Source: Burkholderiales bacterium (GTDB taxonomy: Bacteria > Pseudomonadota > Gammaproteobacteria > Burkholderiales > SG8-41). Taken from it: a DNA stretch of 64,000 nt. The stretch covers positions 62,001 through 126,000 of the forward strand of contig JAUXYA010000005.1 in assembly GCA_030684405.1 (NCBI GenBank). The letters are read 5' to 3'. Every line of letters begins with the position of its first letter. The stretch's first letter is position 1. Under the pieces are notes generated by a model. It was not told where the DNA came from and searched no databases. It worked only from the letters and a program-made list of their open reading frames with translations. The translations under genes and the position numbers were made by a program. Below, in pieces: positions 1 through 8,952 of this stretch.

Positions 1-1
1 G

Positions 2-166
2 CCCTATCCGACGCTGCACCTGCTGCGTGAGTCCAGTGTCGAACGCGCGGTGGCCGCGCATCCCGATACCGACCGCATCTACCGCGACAACATCGAGACG
101 CTGCGTCGCCTCGGGCACGAGGGCTGGGGCCGGCTCGACATCGGCCGGCCTGCTCCAAAAAAATAG
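2..166 (+). CDS. C-terminal end of an unrecognised protein (5' truncated by window)
   Basis: The window opens inside a reading frame that runs 54 codons to a TAG at 164-166. The visible tail is charged and probably helical, with segments such as VAAHPDTDRIYRDN and LRRLGHEGW. I do not recognise the family from this fragment and give no function. It points towards the thioredoxin-reductase-like gene, which is convergent and ends only 6 bp away. There is no room for a separate terminator between them. Confidence 0.5.
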   Translation, partial: PYPTLHLLRESSVERAVAAHPDTDRIYRDNIETLRRLGHEGWGRLDIGRPAPKK

Positions 167-172
167 CAGTCC

Positions 173-1078
173 TTACTTCAGGCGCGCCGCCACGGCTTCG
201 GCGGCCTGTTTCGCATCCCGCATCGCATCCTCGAGGCTGCCGCCGCAGCCGCTGCGCACGGCACCGATGGCCCAGAGTCCAGGCAGGGCGGTTTCAAGCG
301 TGACGTCGGTGAGCAGGCGGCCTGTCGCGTCGCGCTCGACGGTATCAGGTACGAAAGCGGCGTTGGGTTCGAGCCCGATGTAGGCGAAGACGCCGGCCAC
401 CGCGAGTTCCTCGCTGCCAGCGGTGCGCTTGACGAGGATCTTCTCGACCATCTGCCCGCCGAGTATTGCCTCGACGCGGCTGCCGAAGCGCAGCTCGATC
501 TTCGCATTGGCCTGCACCTGCTCGACGAAGCGCGGCTGCGCGCGAAAGGCGCTGCCACGGTGGAGCAGCAGCACCTTGGCGCAGTAGTGCGTCAGCACAT
601 TGGCTTCCTGCAGCGCCGAGTCGCCGCCGCCGACGACAGCGACCGTTTCGTTCTGGAACATCGGCCCGTCGCAGTCGGCGCATTTCGACACGCCGCGGCC
701 TTCGAACTCCGCTTCTCCGGGCACGCCCAGCATTTTCAGCTTTGCACCGCTGGCGACGATGACCTGGCGCGCGTGATAGCTGCCGGTTTCGGTTTTGACC
801 GTGAAGCCGCCTTCGGCGGCGGCCACCGCGCTGACTGGCTCCTGGATGCTGGTCACGCCGGCGTCGGCGTTCGCGCCGATCATCTCCGAGGCAAAGGCGG
901 CGCCGCCGGCTTCGCCACCGGCCGGCGCGGGATCGAGTTCATTGACGTTGAGGATCAGGCCGCCGAACAGCTGCTGCTCGAAGCTGGCGGCGCGGATGCC
1001 TTTTTTTGCGAGCAGGCCGGCGGCAGTGAGTCCGGCGATGCCTTCGCCGATGATGATGACGTCAAAGGAATTGGACAT
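173..1078 (-). CDS. Thioredoxin reductase-like FAD/NAD(P)H disulfide oxidoreductase
   Basis: A 301-residue protein of thioredoxin-reductase size that should pass electrons from NAD(P)H through FAD to a redox disulfide in the cytoplasm. An N-terminal dinucleotide fold carries GEGIAG (residues 11-16). The CxxC active site reads CADC at residues 133-136, and a second nucleotide-binding GGGDSA follows near 150. The tail (LWAIGAVRSGCGGSLEDAM) is the usual FAD-contacting region. It starts 15 bp after selB on the same strand, so it is probably co-transcribed with selA and selB. A role in reducing selenium compounds or selenoproteins is attractive but is only inferred from context. The active site is the plain Cys-Cys form. 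It could be a paralogue of the housekeeping TrxB. Confidence 0.85.
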   Translation of the reverse strand: MSNSFDVIIIGEGIAGLTAAGLLAKKGIRAASFEQQLFGGLILNVNELDPAPAGGEAGGAAFASEMIGANADAGVTSIQEPVSAVAAAEGGFTVKTETGSYHARQVIVASGAKLKMLGVPGEAEFEGRGVSKCADCDGPMFQNETVAVVGGGDSALQEANVLTHYCAKVLLLHRGSAFRAQPRFVEQVQANAKIELRFGSRVEAILGGQMVEKILVKRTAGSEELAVAGVFAYIGLEPNAAFVPDTVERDATGRLLTDVTLETALPGLWAIGAVRSGCGGSLEDAMRDAKQAAEAVAARLK

Positions 1079-1093
1079 GGTTCTCTTTCTGTT

Positions 1094-3112
1094 TCAGTAA
1101 CGTCTGTTGCGGAAAGGGGGGCGCTGCTGCGGCTTGCCGGCTTGCGGCTTCTGCGCCTGTGTTTTTGCGGCAGTGCCCGGCGGAGGTGGCGGCGCTGGAT
1201 CGGCGGGGCCGAGGATCGGTACGAAATCCTTGCGCATCTTGCGCGCGTCGCCGATGCGCTGGGTGATGGCGAGACCGTCGAGTGTTTCGAGGATTTCAAT
1301 TGCCAGCGTGCGGCCGATGCCGGTGGCGTCGCGGTACTGCGCGGCGGTGAACTGGCCGTTGGGCTGCTTCTCAGCGACCGCTTGTGCGGTGGCGGAGAGG
1401 ACGGCCATCGTTGCCTTCAGATAGAAGCGGTCGGTGCCGACGCGATGAACGTTGCCGGCCTTCATCTGGCGGTAGAGGAAATCCTTGAGGATCGCGTCCT
1501 TCAGATTCAGCTGCGGCGCGAGTTCACGCAGCGTCGGCGGATTGAAGCCGGCAGCGGCCAGCGCCGGCTGCACGGTCTCCCACAACCGCGTATCCGCGCT
1601 GTTGGCGGTGGTGTCATGGCCGGGTTTGCGCGCCAGCGCACCGTGGATTTCGAAGCGTTTGTGCTCGGTGAGCAGGCGCAGCGCGTGGCCGAAGGCATCG
1701 GCATCGAGTTCCGGTGCGAGGCTTTTGTGCAGGGTGTCGATTTCGAGGCCTGGCGCCTGCGGCTGTGCCGTGTGGAAAGCCAGGACCTGCTTCACCACTG
1801 CATTGTGCAGGGCATCGAGCCGGGCGTGGGTGATCGCGATGCGGCGTTCCTTCCCCAGAGGCAGCAGGCCCGCGTCGCTGCAGGCAATTGCCACGATTTC
1901 CGGCAGCAGGTTGAAGGCGACTTCGAAATGCGCGAGGTCGACCGGCCGCTTCGGATTTGCCGCGAGCGCGGCCAGAGCGGTGTCATGGTCCGCAGATTCA
2001 AGAGCGACGAGCGCGGCGTCCCGAGCCTTGCCGCGGCGCTCCGGCGGCAAGGGATCAATGACGGCGCCGCCGCCGATGGTGCGTGCGGCTGACTGGTCGC
2101 GCAGAATGAAGCGGTCGCCGTGCAGCGCCGACAGCGGTTCGTCGAGCACCAGCCTGGCGATGCCACTGCCGCCCGGGGGCAAGGCTTCACCGCGTCGCAG
2201 CGATACGCGCGCGGTGACGTCGGCGGTGGCTAGGTGGAGGTGCACTGGCATCCAGTGTTTCAGCGGCCGGCTTTCGCCAGGCAGTACCGACAGGCGCACG
2301 TCGAGGCGCTGCGTCGGGCGGTGGATGGCCGCGGCCATTACCCAGTCGCCGCGGCGCACCGATTCGACGTCGGCGCCGGTGAGGTTCAGCGCACAGCGCT
2401 CTCCGGCCTGCGCCTGCTCGGCGGGCTGGCCATGGATCTGGATGCTGCGTATCCGGACCTCGCGTCCTGCGGGCGAAATCACCAACCGGTCGCCGGTTTT
2501 CACACTGCCGTTGAATACCGTGCCGGTTACCACGGTGCCGCTGCCGGCAATGCTGAAGGCACGGTCGATGGCGTAGCGTAGGTGCTGGCCACTGGCGCTG
2601 CGTTGTCCGCGTTCGGCTGCTTCGCGCAGCAGCAGGTCTTTCAGTTCGGCGATGCCGGCGCCGCTGACCGCAGATACTGGCAGCAGCGGGGCAGCGGCCA
2701 GCAGCGTCGGCGCGAGCAGTGCCTGCACCTGCGCGCGCACTTCCTCGACGCGTGCGGCATCGACGCGATCGGTCTTGGTAATGGCCACGGCGCCTCGGGG
2801 GATGCGCAACAGGTCGAGGATCTGCAGGTGTTCGACGGTCTGCGGCATCACGCCGTCATCGGCAGCGACGATCAGCAGCGCGAAGTCGATGCCGGAGACG
2901 CCGGCCAGCATGTTGCGGATAAAACGTTCGTGGCCGGGTACGTCAACAAATCCGATCAGCCCGCCCTGCGGCAGCGGCAGGTAGGCGAAACCGAGGTCGA
3001 TGGAAATGCCGCGCGCCTTCTCCTCGGGCAGGCGATCAGTGTCAGTGCCGGTGAGCGTTCTCACCAGCAGCGTCTTGCCGTGGTCGATGTGGCCTGCAGT
3101 GGCGACGATCAT
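1094..3112 (-). CDS. selB: Selenocysteine-specific translation elongation factor SelB
   Basis: A 672-residue GTPase that delivers Sec-tRNA(Sec) to the ribosome at UGA codons marked by a SECIS hairpin. The N-terminus is an EF-Tu-like G domain with GHIDHGKT (residues 7-14), [13 protein letters not shown] and TKTD. Beta-barrel domains follow ([13 protein letters not shown]), then a long C-terminal winged-helix region that in this family binds the SECIS RNA. I chose the ATG at 3112 because the protein then begins [14 protein letters not shown] as usual; a longer frame upstream runs through a repeat. It lies downstream of selA, 149 bp away, with an inverted repeat between them. Its presence means UGA is read as selenocysteine here, which explains the three interrupted genes in this window. 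Confidence 0.97.
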   Translation of the reverse strand: MIVATAGHIDHGKTLLVRTLTGTDTDRLPEEKARGISIDLGFAYLPLPQGGLIGFVDVPGHERFIRNMLAGVSGIDFALLIVAADDGVMPQTVEHLQILDLLRIPRGAVAITKTDRVDAARVEEVRAQVQALLAPTLLAAAPLLPVSAVSGAGIAELKDLLLREAAERGQRSASGQHLRYAIDRAFSIAGSGTVVTGTVFNGSVKTGDRLVISPAGREVRIRSIQIHGQPAEQAQAGERCALNLTGADVESVRRGDWVMAAAIHRPTQRLDVRLSVLPGESRPLKHWMPVHLHLATADVTARVSLRRGEALPPGGSGIARLVLDEPLSALHGDRFILRDQSAARTIGGGAVIDPLPPERRGKARDAALVALESADHDTALAALAANPKRPVDLAHFEVAFNLLPEIVAIACSDAGLLPLGKERRIAITHARLDALHNAVVKQVLAFHTAQPQAPGLEIDTLHKSLAPELDADAFGHALRLLTEHKRFEIHGALARKPGHDTTANSADTRLWETVQPALAAAGFNPPTLRELAPQLNLKDAILKDFLYRQMKAGNVHRVGTDRFYLKATMAVLSATAQAVAEKQPNGQFTAAQYRDATGIGRTLAIEILETLDGLAITQRIGDARKMRKDFVPILGPADPAPPPPPGTAAKTQAQKPQAGKPQQRPPFRNRRY

Positions 3113-3133
3113 TTTTTCAAAGTCAAAAGCGTT

Positions 3134-3264
3134 TAGCCACAGAGGACACAGAGGAAAACCAAAAACCGGCAACCGTCACCCTAGAAGGAGGTCCCTGGGG
3201 GGCAGGCGAACGTGTTTTTCGAATTTCTCTGTGCTCTCTGTGCTCTCTGTGTCCTCTGTGGCTA
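3134..3264. repeat. Inverted repeat between selA and selB
   Basis: A 20-base arm (TAGCCACAGAGGACACAGAG, 3134-3153) recurs exactly in reverse complement at 3245-3264. The right arm overlaps the selA stop codon. Extra CTCTGTG units precede it at 3225-3250. The pair frames about 90 bp and could fold as a long hairpin between the two genes. This CCACAGAGGACACAGAG unit looks like a dispersed intergenic repeat. Any effect on selB expression is inference. Confidence 0.7.
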
Positions 3265-4668
3265 GGTTTTAAAGGTTTTCAGTTTTTCCAGTTGCAGCAC
3301 GAACTCTTCCTCATGGTCGAGGCAGCGCAAGTCGAGTTTCAGCGCGTTGTCACGGATGTGGCCGATCACCGGCACCGGCAGCGCGCGCAGCGCCGCCGCC
3401 AGTTTGTTGAGGTTGCCTTTTTTTCCAACTGGCGTGATTGCGAGGCCGCTGCTGGGCAGTGAGTCGACGGGCAGGGCGCCGCTGCCAATCTGCGATTTGC
3501 AGTCGCAGACCTCGACGCGCCAGTTCTCGCCCAGCGTCGCGGCCAGCACAGGCTGCACGCGCGCTGCCTGCGCGGCGATGTCTTTCGGTTTGCGTGTCAG
3601 CAGGCGCAGCGCCGGCAGTTCTTCGCGCAGTTTTTCCGGATGCAGGTAGAGCCGCAGCACGGCGTCCAGTGCAGTCAGCGTCAGCTTGTCGAGGCGCAGC
3701 GCGCGTTTCATCGGATTTTTTGCAATGCGTGTCATCAGGTCCTTGCGTCCCACCAGCAGGCCGGCCTGGGGACCGCCCAGCAGCTTGTCGCCGCTGAAGG
3801 TGACGACGTCGGCGCCGTGGGCGAGCGTTTCGCGCGGTGTCGGTTCATGCGGCAAGCCGTAGTCCTCAAGGTTGACCAGGGTGCCACTGCCGAGGTCGAC
3901 GATGAAGGGCAACTGATGCTCGTGCGCGAGTTTTGCAAGTTCCGGCTCGGGCACTGCGGCGGTAAAGCCCTGCACGACATAATTGCTGGTGTGCACTTTC
4001 ATGATCGCCGCGGTTCGCGGCGTGATCGCCTCGGCGAAATCCTTCAGGTGGGTGCGGTTGGTGGTGCCGACCTCGACCAGCTTTACGCCGGCGCGCGCCA
4101 TGATGTCGGGGATGCGGAAGGCGCCGCCGATCTCGATCAGTTCGCCGCGCGAGACCAGCACTTCGCGCCTCAGCGCCAGCGTGTTCAGCGCGAGGTAGAC
4201 CGCGGCGGCATTGTTGTTGACGGCGACAGCCTTGTCGCCGCCGGTGAGTTCCTTCAGCCAGCGCTCGACATGGCTGTCGCGTTCGCCGCGGGCGCCACCG
4301 TCAAGATCGAATTCGAGGTTGACCGGGCGCGTCATCGCTGACGCGACTGCGCGCGCTGCGCTTTCTGGCATCACTGCACGGCCAAGATTGGTGTGCAGCA
4401 CGGTGCCGGTGAGGTTGAATACCGGCTTCAACGACGGTGCTGATGAACGCTCCAGCGCCGTGGCGCAAGACTGCAGGAAATGGTTTTCTTCGTAGGGAGA
4501 AGCTTCTGCGTCCGTCAGCCGTTCGCGCTCGGCATCGAGCGCCCGGCGCAGCGCTTCGGTTACGCGGCTGCGACCATACGCGGAAATGAGCTCTGCGACA
4601 GCGGGGCTGCCGAGCAGGCGATCCAGCGAGGGCAACGCGCGACGCGCGGCTGCGGCGGTATTCACCAT
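3262..4668 (-). CDS. selA: L-seryl-tRNA(Sec) selenium transferase SelA
   Basis: A 468-residue PLP enzyme that converts Ser-tRNA(Sec) to Sec-tRNA(Sec) using selenophosphate. Family landmarks are the N-terminal SLDRLLGSP segment, the [18 protein letters not shown] block, [17 protein letters not shown], and the PLP lysine region [14 protein letters not shown]. The length is normal for bacterial SelA. It is the first gene of the selA-selB-thioredoxin reductase run. selD (selenophosphate synthase) and selC (tRNA-Sec) are not next to it or elsewhere in the window. The stop codon lies inside one arm of an inverted repeat. Confidence 0.97.
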   Translation of the reverse strand: MVNTAAAARRALPSLDRLLGSPAVAELISAYGRSRVTEALRRALDAERERLTDAEASPYEENHFLQSCATALERSSAPSLKPVFNLTGTVLHTNLGRAVMPESAARAVASAMTRPVNLEFDLDGGARGERDSHVERWLKELTGGDKAVAVNNNAAAVYLALNTLALRREVLVSRGELIEIGGAFRIPDIMARAGVKLVEVGTTNRTHLKDFAEAITPRTAAIMKVHTSNYVVQGFTAAVPEPELAKLAHEHQLPFIVDLGSGTLVNLEDYGLPHEPTPRETLAHGADVVTFSGDKLLGGPQAGLLVGRKDLMTRIAKNPMKRALRLDKLTLTALDAVLRLYLHPEKLREELPALRLLTRKPKDIAAQAARVQPVLAATLGENWRVEVCDCKSQIGSGALPVDSLPSSGLAITPVGKKGNLNKLAAALRALPVPVIGHIRDNALKLDLRCLDHEEEFVLQLEKLKTFKT

Positions 4669-5050
4669 AGCCGGTGGGGACTGCAGCAGCCGTGGCTGGA
4701 CGTGCGGAACATGGAATCCGGAGGGATGTGCGACAGATATCGCCGGGGCGCCAGTTTAGCCCAACTCGCTGCACGGGTGCTATGCTGACCGCTGACCGCA
4801 CTGTGTTCGCATTGCGGAGGCATTGGCCGGTCACCGAGCGGACAGGAGCCGCTCCGGAATTCCGGGTGTCAGCCGCTGGTGCATGTTGCGCCATCGCGGG
4901 GCGTCCGCGAGACTCGCTGCCGGCTGCCTTGCCCGGATGCGGTGATTTATTGCAGTGGCATGTTTTTTGCGTTTTTCGGGTGCTGCCACCTGCAGTGCGC
5001 AGGATTTCCGGCTGCGACAGGACAGTCATGACCAATCGAGAGAGGATGCA
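4669..5050. other. Intergenic region between divergent selA and a Bug-family gene
   Basis: 382 bp without a supported gene. It must hold the promoters for selA (minus) and the binding-protein gene (plus). I looked for a selenocysteine tRNA (long extra arm, TCA anticodon) and saw none. Frames crossing the region have no family signal. Confidence 0.5.
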
Positions 5051-6022
5051 ATGAACAATCTGAAAATCCGCTGCGGCGCAGCCCTGGCACTGGTGTTGTT
5101 TGCGGGTGCTGCTGTCGCCCAATCCTGGCCCGCACGTCCGGTGCGGCTGATCAGCCCTTTTGCACCGGGTGGCGGTGCGGACATCACGTCGCGCGCGGTG
5201 GCGCAGAAGCTGGCAACATCGTTCGGGCAGCAGGTGATTGTCGACAACCGCGGCGGTGCCGGCGGCATGCTCGGCGTGGACCTGGCCGCGAAATCGCCGC
5301 CCGACGGCTACACGCTGGTGATGGGCACCATTGGTCCGATTGCGATCAATCCCAGCCTGCTCAGCAAGATGCCCTACGATCCGATCAGGGACCTGGCGCC
5401 GATTTCACAGGCCGCGGTGGCGGTGAACGTGCTGGTGGTGCATCCCTCGCTGCCGGTCAAATCGGTGAAGGAATTCATCGCGCTGGCGAAATCGCGTCCC
5501 AATGATCTCAACTACGGGTCGTCCGGATCGGGCGCCGCCGACCACCTTGCCGGCGAGTTGTTCAATGCGATGGTCGGGGTCAAGATGGCCCACATCGCGT
5601 ACAAGGGCGGTGCGCCGGCGATGCTGGATCTGGTTGGTGGCAACGTGCAGCTGGTGTTCTCGACCCTGTCGACCGCGACCGCGGCCATCGAGAGCAACAG
5701 GGTCAGGGCGCTGGCGGTTGCCGGCAGCCAGCGTTTCGCGGGCATGCCCGAGCTGCCGACGATGTCGGAAGCGGGCCTGAAGGGTTTCGAGGTCAACAAC
5801 TGGTATGGCCTGTTTGCGCCGGCCGGCACGTCGAAGGACATCATCGCCCGTGTCAGTGCCGATGCCGGCAAGGCGCTGGCGATGGCCGACGTGAAAAAGC
5901 GCCTGATGGACGCCGGCATCATCGCGGTGTCCAGTTCACCGGAGGCTTTTGCCGCCTATATCCGCGCCGAAACCGACAAGTGGGGCAAGGTCATCCGCAC
6001 GGCGAATATCAAGGCCGACTGA
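5051..6022 (+). CDS. Tripartite tricarboxylate transporter-type substrate-binding protein (Bug family)
   Basis: A 323-residue periplasmic binding protein of the TctC/Bug family that captures carboxylates or small amides for uptake. A signal peptide is visible (MNNLKIRC, then LALVLFAGAAVAQ), followed by the signature WPARPVRLISPFAPGGGAD and the VDNRGGAGG and NYGSSGSG ligand-loop motifs. I chose the ATG at 5051, preceded by GAGAGGA, because it begins the signal peptide; the frame opens earlier. No membrane subunits (TctA/TctB) are adjacent, as is common for the expanded Bug family of betaproteobacteria. The ligand is unknown. The convergent neighbour is an amidase, which hints at an amide substrate, but that is weak. 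Confidence 0.93.
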   Translation: MNNLKIRCGAALALVLFAGAAVAQSWPARPVRLISPFAPGGGADITSRAVAQKLATSFGQQVIVDNRGGAGGMLGVDLAAKSPPDGYTLVMGTIGPIAINPSLLSKMPYDPIRDLAPISQAAVAVNVLVVHPSLPVKSVKEFIALAKSRPNDLNYGSSGSGAADHLAGELFNAMVGVKMAHIAYKGGAPAMLDLVGGNVQLVFSTLSTATAAIESNRVRALAVAGSQRFAGMPELPTMSEAGLKGFEVNNWYGLFAPAGTSKDIIARVSADAGKALAMADVKKRLMDAGIIAVSSSPEAFAAYIRAETDKWGKVIRTANIKAD

Positions 6023-6025
6023 ATC

Positions 6026-7315
6026 TCAGGTGCAGGCGCGCTGCACCCAGCGCGCCGCCATCATCAGCCTGCGGTCGTCGTCGCGGCGGGCGATCAGCTG
6101 TGCGCCGACCGGCAGGCCGTTGGGACCGGTGAACAGCGGCAGGGTCATCGCCGGCACATGCATCGTGGTCCAGATTGCGCAGAAAGAGGCGTTGCCGGTG
6201 GCCTTCAGTCCCAGCGGCGCTTCCCCGGCGACTGCGGGGGTCAGCAGGATGTCGTAGCCGGCAAACAGGTCATCCAGTTTGAGCCGGCAGCGTTCGGCGA
6301 AGGCGCGGGCCTCGCGATAGGTTTGCTCGCTGCAGTCGAGGCCGTTGCGGATGCGGTTGTTGCGCAGCGTCTCGCTGATCATGTCCCAGTGGCGATCGAT
6401 TTCCCAGGCACGGTTGCGCGCGAACTCGAAACTCGAGATCCAGCGGTGCGCATCTTCTATGCGCGTGAATTCCGGGGGCAATTCGACGTCGCTGACCGCG
6501 GCGCCGGCCCGTGCCAGTCCTGATGCGCAGTTTTCAAGCAGGCGCTTTGTTTCGGGCTCGCACTGCTCCCACATCGGCGAGCGGCAGAACCCGATGCGCG
6601 GCGGGCTGCCGGCGTCGGCCGGCAGTGCTTCCGGGGTGATGCCCATCAGCACGTCCCGGTAGAGCGCGATGTCGTCGATGGAGCGCGCGATCAGGCCCAG
6701 GGTGTCGAGCGAGCTCGAGGCTTCCATGACGCCGGCGCAGCGCAGGTCGCCCCAGGTCGGGCGGTAGCCGACACAGCCGCAGAATGCGGCGGGGCGGATC
6801 GTCGATGCAGTGGTCTGTGTCCCGATGGCCAAGGGCACCATTTCCGCGCCGACTGCGGCGCCCGATCCGCTGGAGGAACCGCCGGGGGTGCGCCGCGGAT
6901 CGAAGGGGTTGCGTGTCTTGCCCGGGAAAAAGTTCGCGAACTCAGTGGTGACGGTTTTGCCCATGATCAGTCCGCCTGCCCGCCGGGTCAGTGCCACGCA
7001 GGCGGCATCGAGCCGCGGCTGCCGGCCCTTGTGGATCGGCGTGCCGTACTCGGTGGGCATGTCGTCGGTATCGATGATGTCCTTGATGCCGACCGGAACG
7101 CCCTGCAGTGGCCCGGTGCTGCCGCGGCGGTCGAGGGCGCGGGCCTGTTCCAGCACGCGCTGCGGATCGAGGTAATGCCAGGCTTCAACCTGCGGTTCGC
7201 GTTCGGCGATATGCGCGAGGCAGGCTTCGGCGACGGCGATGGCCGTTGTTTTTCCGGCAGCGATGGCGCGGACGATTTCGGCGGCGGTCATCTGATGCAG
7301 CTTGCGAGTGGACAT
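6026..7315 (-). CDS. Amidase-signature family enzyme
   Basis: A 429-residue amidohydrolase of the amidase-signature family, which hydrolyses C-N bonds with a Ser-cisSer-Lys triad. Visible landmarks are the lysine block GVPVGIKDIIDT, the serine-rich core GGSSSGSGAA, and the nucleophile loop TQTTASTIRPAAFCG. The usual TGGS is here TTAS, with the serine kept. The length is typical of stand-alone members rather than of GatA. Substrate unknown; annotation as an aspartyl-tRNA amidotransferase subunit would be wrong because no gatB or gatC is nearby. It converges with the Bug-family gene with 3 bp between them and begins downstream of the terminator of the Sec-glutaredoxin gene. Confidence 0.9.
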   Translation of the reverse strand: MSTRKLHQMTAAEIVRAIAAGKTTAIAVAEACLAHIAEREPQVEAWHYLDPQRVLEQARALDRRGSTGPLQGVPVGIKDIIDTDDMPTEYGTPIHKGRQPRLDAACVALTRRAGGLIMGKTVTTEFANFFPGKTRNPFDPRRTPGGSSSGSGAAVGAEMVPLAIGTQTTASTIRPAAFCGCVGYRPTWGDLRCAGVMEASSSLDTLGLIARSIDDIALYRDVLMGITPEALPADAGSPPRIGFCRSPMWEQCEPETKRLLENCASGLARAGAAVSDVELPPEFTRIEDAHRWISSFEFARNRAWEIDRHWDMISETLRNNRIRNGLDCSEQTYREARAFAERCRLKLDDLFAGYDILLTPAVAGEAPLGLKATGNASFCAIWTTMHVPAMTLPLFTGPNGLPVGAQLIARRDDDRRLMMAARWVQRACT

Positions 7316-7384
7316 GGGCTTGATCGTGTGATGAATGGAGTGAGGGTCGTTCCGCTTCGGACAATTATCGCCCGCAGGTTCAAC

Positions 7385-7410
7385 AAAAAACGGCGCCCGC
7401 AGGCGCCGTT
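7385..7410 (-). terminator. Rho-independent terminator after the Sec-glutaredoxin gene
   Basis: The minus strand reads a perfect 8-bp stem (ACGGCGCC/GGCGCCGT, 4-nt loop, 7390-7409) followed by TTTTTT. It lies 26 bp past the stop at 7436 and before the amidase start. Confidence 0.85.
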
Positions 7411-7413
7411 AAT

Positions 7414-7430
7414 ATAAGTATTTGATTTTA
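7414..7430 (+). repeat. A+T-rich 17-mer motif, copy 1
   Basis: ATAAGTATTTGATTTTA, just past the stop codon of the minus-strand Sec-glutaredoxin gene. The same 17-mer is exact at 41353-41369 and 16/17 at 26023-26039 (reverse). It stands out against the G+C-rich background. Function unknown. Confidence 0.6.
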
Positions 7431-7435
7431 AACAA

Positions 7436-8206
7436 TTATTCCCACAGCCGCTCGGGCAAAGGCAAGCCCGCCAGCTGCTCCGGCGTCAGCGGCCGGTCGG
7501 GTGTGATGCCGATCCGCTCCAGTACTGCGGCGAGTTGCCGGCCATGCTGCGCGCTGTGCCAGGTCGAACGCTCGTAAAGCATGTGCAGCGGCTGCATGCC
7601 GAAGAAGGTCTTGACCTTCTGCTGGCAGGATTTGTCCTCGAGCTTGTCCCACCAGTTTTCGAGGCGCGCGATGACGGTGTCGCCGTAACGCGCGATTTCC
7701 TCGCCGGTCATGAAGCTGCCGTCCTTGGGGGGCACGTTGGCGAGCTGCACCGAGTATTCGACGCCGTCCTCCATGGATTCAAGGAAGGCCTCGGCGATGC
7801 GGAAAATGTGGTGGCACATCAGCCGGATCGAGCGGTCGCGGTTGGGGATCACGCGCTCGAGCAACTGCGCATCGGGTATCTGGCGCATCAGCCGCTGTGC
7901 GGCCTGCAGCACCATGACCCAGCGCTTGATCAGTTCTTCCGGTGGCAGCGGCTTGTGGCCGGTGCCCTGAAGGCCGACGAATTCAGCGACGTCCTCGAGG
8001 TTCTGCCCGAACACGAACTGTTCGCCCTTGGCGACGACCGGCACGTTGCGCACACCGAACTTGAGCAGGCGTTCACGGCCTTCAGGGTCGTTCAGTACGT
8101 CGATGGCGATGAAATCGATTTTTTTCCGCGAAAGAAACTCTTTCGCCCGGAGACAACTGCTTCACCCGGGTTGGGTGAACAGGATGAACTGTTCGTTGGC
8201 GCCCAT
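7436..8206 (-). CDS. Selenoprotein: glutaredoxin domain (UxxC) fused to a DinB-like domain
   Basis: Read with UGA as selenocysteine, this is one 256-residue protein. It begins MGANEQFILFTQPG, then U15-S-S-C18, then a glutaredoxin fold (LRAKEFLSRKKIDF, and the cis-proline loop VRNVPVV that binds glutathione). The UGA at 8164-8162 sits exactly where glutaredoxins have the first active-site cysteine. Residues from about 85 on form a helical DinB-like domain with candidate metal histidines (CHHIFRIAEAF and ERSTWHSAQH). A strong SECIS-like hairpin follows the UGA. No other stop interrupts the frame, and selA and selB are 4 kb away. The frame could instead be taken as a DinB-like gene starting at 8053, but that would leave an unexplained conserved glutaredoxin half upstream. 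The divergent neighbour is a glutathione transferase. Confidence 0.9.
8128..8146 (-). promoter_or_regulatory. Bacterial SECIS-like hairpin in the glutaredoxin selenoprotein
   Basis: The mRNA reads GCGAAAG-AGUUU-CUUUCGC: a perfect 7-bp stem with a 5-nt loop whose second base is G. There are 22 nt between the UGA and the loop. This fits the bacterial SECIS rule (small loop with an early G, roughly 16-37 nt after UGA). The stem lies inside coding sequence. Confidence 0.8.
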
Positions 8207-8280
8207 GATTGATCCTTTGCCGGCGGTTGAGGTGAGCGTCGAGACTAACGTCGTGCGCCGCCGGGCGTCAAGGTTTGCGG

Positions 8281-8289
8281 TGCTATAAT
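8281..8289 (+). promoter_or_regulatory. Extended -10 promoter for the GST gene
   Basis: TGCTATAAT lies 31 bp before the GST start. It has a perfect -10 hexamer with the TGn extension and no clear -35, as extended -10 promoters allow. It sits in the gap between the GST and the divergent selenoprotein gene. Confidence 0.6.
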
Positions 8290-8320
8290 CCGCGCGCTTT
8301 TTACCCTGCAAGAAATCCAT

Positions 8321-8929
8321 ATGATGAAGCTGATCGGGACGGCTACCAGTCCCTACACCCGCAAGGTGCGCGTCGTGCTGGCCGAGAAACGCATGGAATG
8401 CGAGTTCTCCATAGACACTCCGAACACCGAAGGCAGCACGGTCGCGCAGTTCAACCCGCTGGGCAAGATACCGGTGCTGGTGCTCGATGACGAGAGCACG
8501 CTTTTCGATTCGCGCGTGATCGCCGAATACCTCGATAATGCAAGCCCGGGCAACCGGCTGATTCCGGAGGAAAAGCGGCCGCGCATCCAGATGCGGCGCT
8601 GGGAGGCGCTGGCCGATGGCTGCACCGATGCAGCGGTTGCCGTGGTTATGGAAAAACGCCGCCCCGCAGCGCATCAGTCGCCGGAATGGATTTCCCGCCA
8701 GCAGGGGAAGGTTGACCGTGCGCTGCAGACGATGGCTGACGATCTCGCGGCAAAAAACTGGTGTACCGGGGATTTCTTCTCGCTCGCCGACATCGCAGTC
8801 GGCTGCTGTCTGGGGTGGATGGAGCTGCGGCTGCCGGATCTGCCCTGGCGCCGCAACCATCCGAATCTCGCCCGGCTCGCCGACAAGCTGGCGCAGCGCC
8901 AATCATTCAAGGATACCGTGCCGGCCTGA
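8321..8929 (+). CDS. Glutathione S-transferase family protein
   Basis: A 202-residue cytosolic GST-fold protein. The N-terminal thioredoxin-like half (LIGTATSPYTRKVRVVLAEK, then the NPLGKIPVLVLDDESTLFDSRVIAEYLD glutathione-binding block) is followed by the all-helical C-terminal half with FSLADIAVGCCLGWMELR, the helix-capping region of the family. The enzymatic substrate is unknown; YibF-like GSTs are close in form. Two ATGs in tandem (8321 and 8324) could start it. It is transcribed away from the glutaredoxin selenoprotein, so the two glutathione-linked genes share a control region. Confidence 0.92.
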   Translation: MMKLIGTATSPYTRKVRVVLAEKRMECEFSIDTPNTEGSTVAQFNPLGKIPVLVLDDESTLFDSRVIAEYLDNASPGNRLIPEEKRPRIQMRRWEALADGCTDAAVAVVMEKRRPAAHQSPEWISRQQGKVDRALQTMADDLAAKNWCTGDFFSLADIAVGCCLGWMELRLPDLPWRRNHPNLARLADKLAQRQSFKDTVPA

Positions 8930-8952
8930 GCGGGGCCGGCTCACGCTGCCTA

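Noticed and set aside
560-2092. 510-codon open frame on the plus strand
   Set aside because: It lies antisense to selB and the thioredoxin-reductase-like gene and shows no family sequence; long antisense frames are expected at this G+C content.
4669-5050. A selenocysteine tRNA next to selA
   Set aside because: No acceptor stem, long extra arm or anticodon loop pattern could be found in the gap.
6026-7315. GatA subunit of Glu-tRNA amidotransferase
   Set aside because: No gatB or gatC nearby and the nucleophile loop differs from GatA.
8162-8902. 246-codon minus-strand frame ending at the glutaredoxin UGA
   Set aside because: Only its last 14 codons belong to a gene; the rest is antisense to the GST gene.
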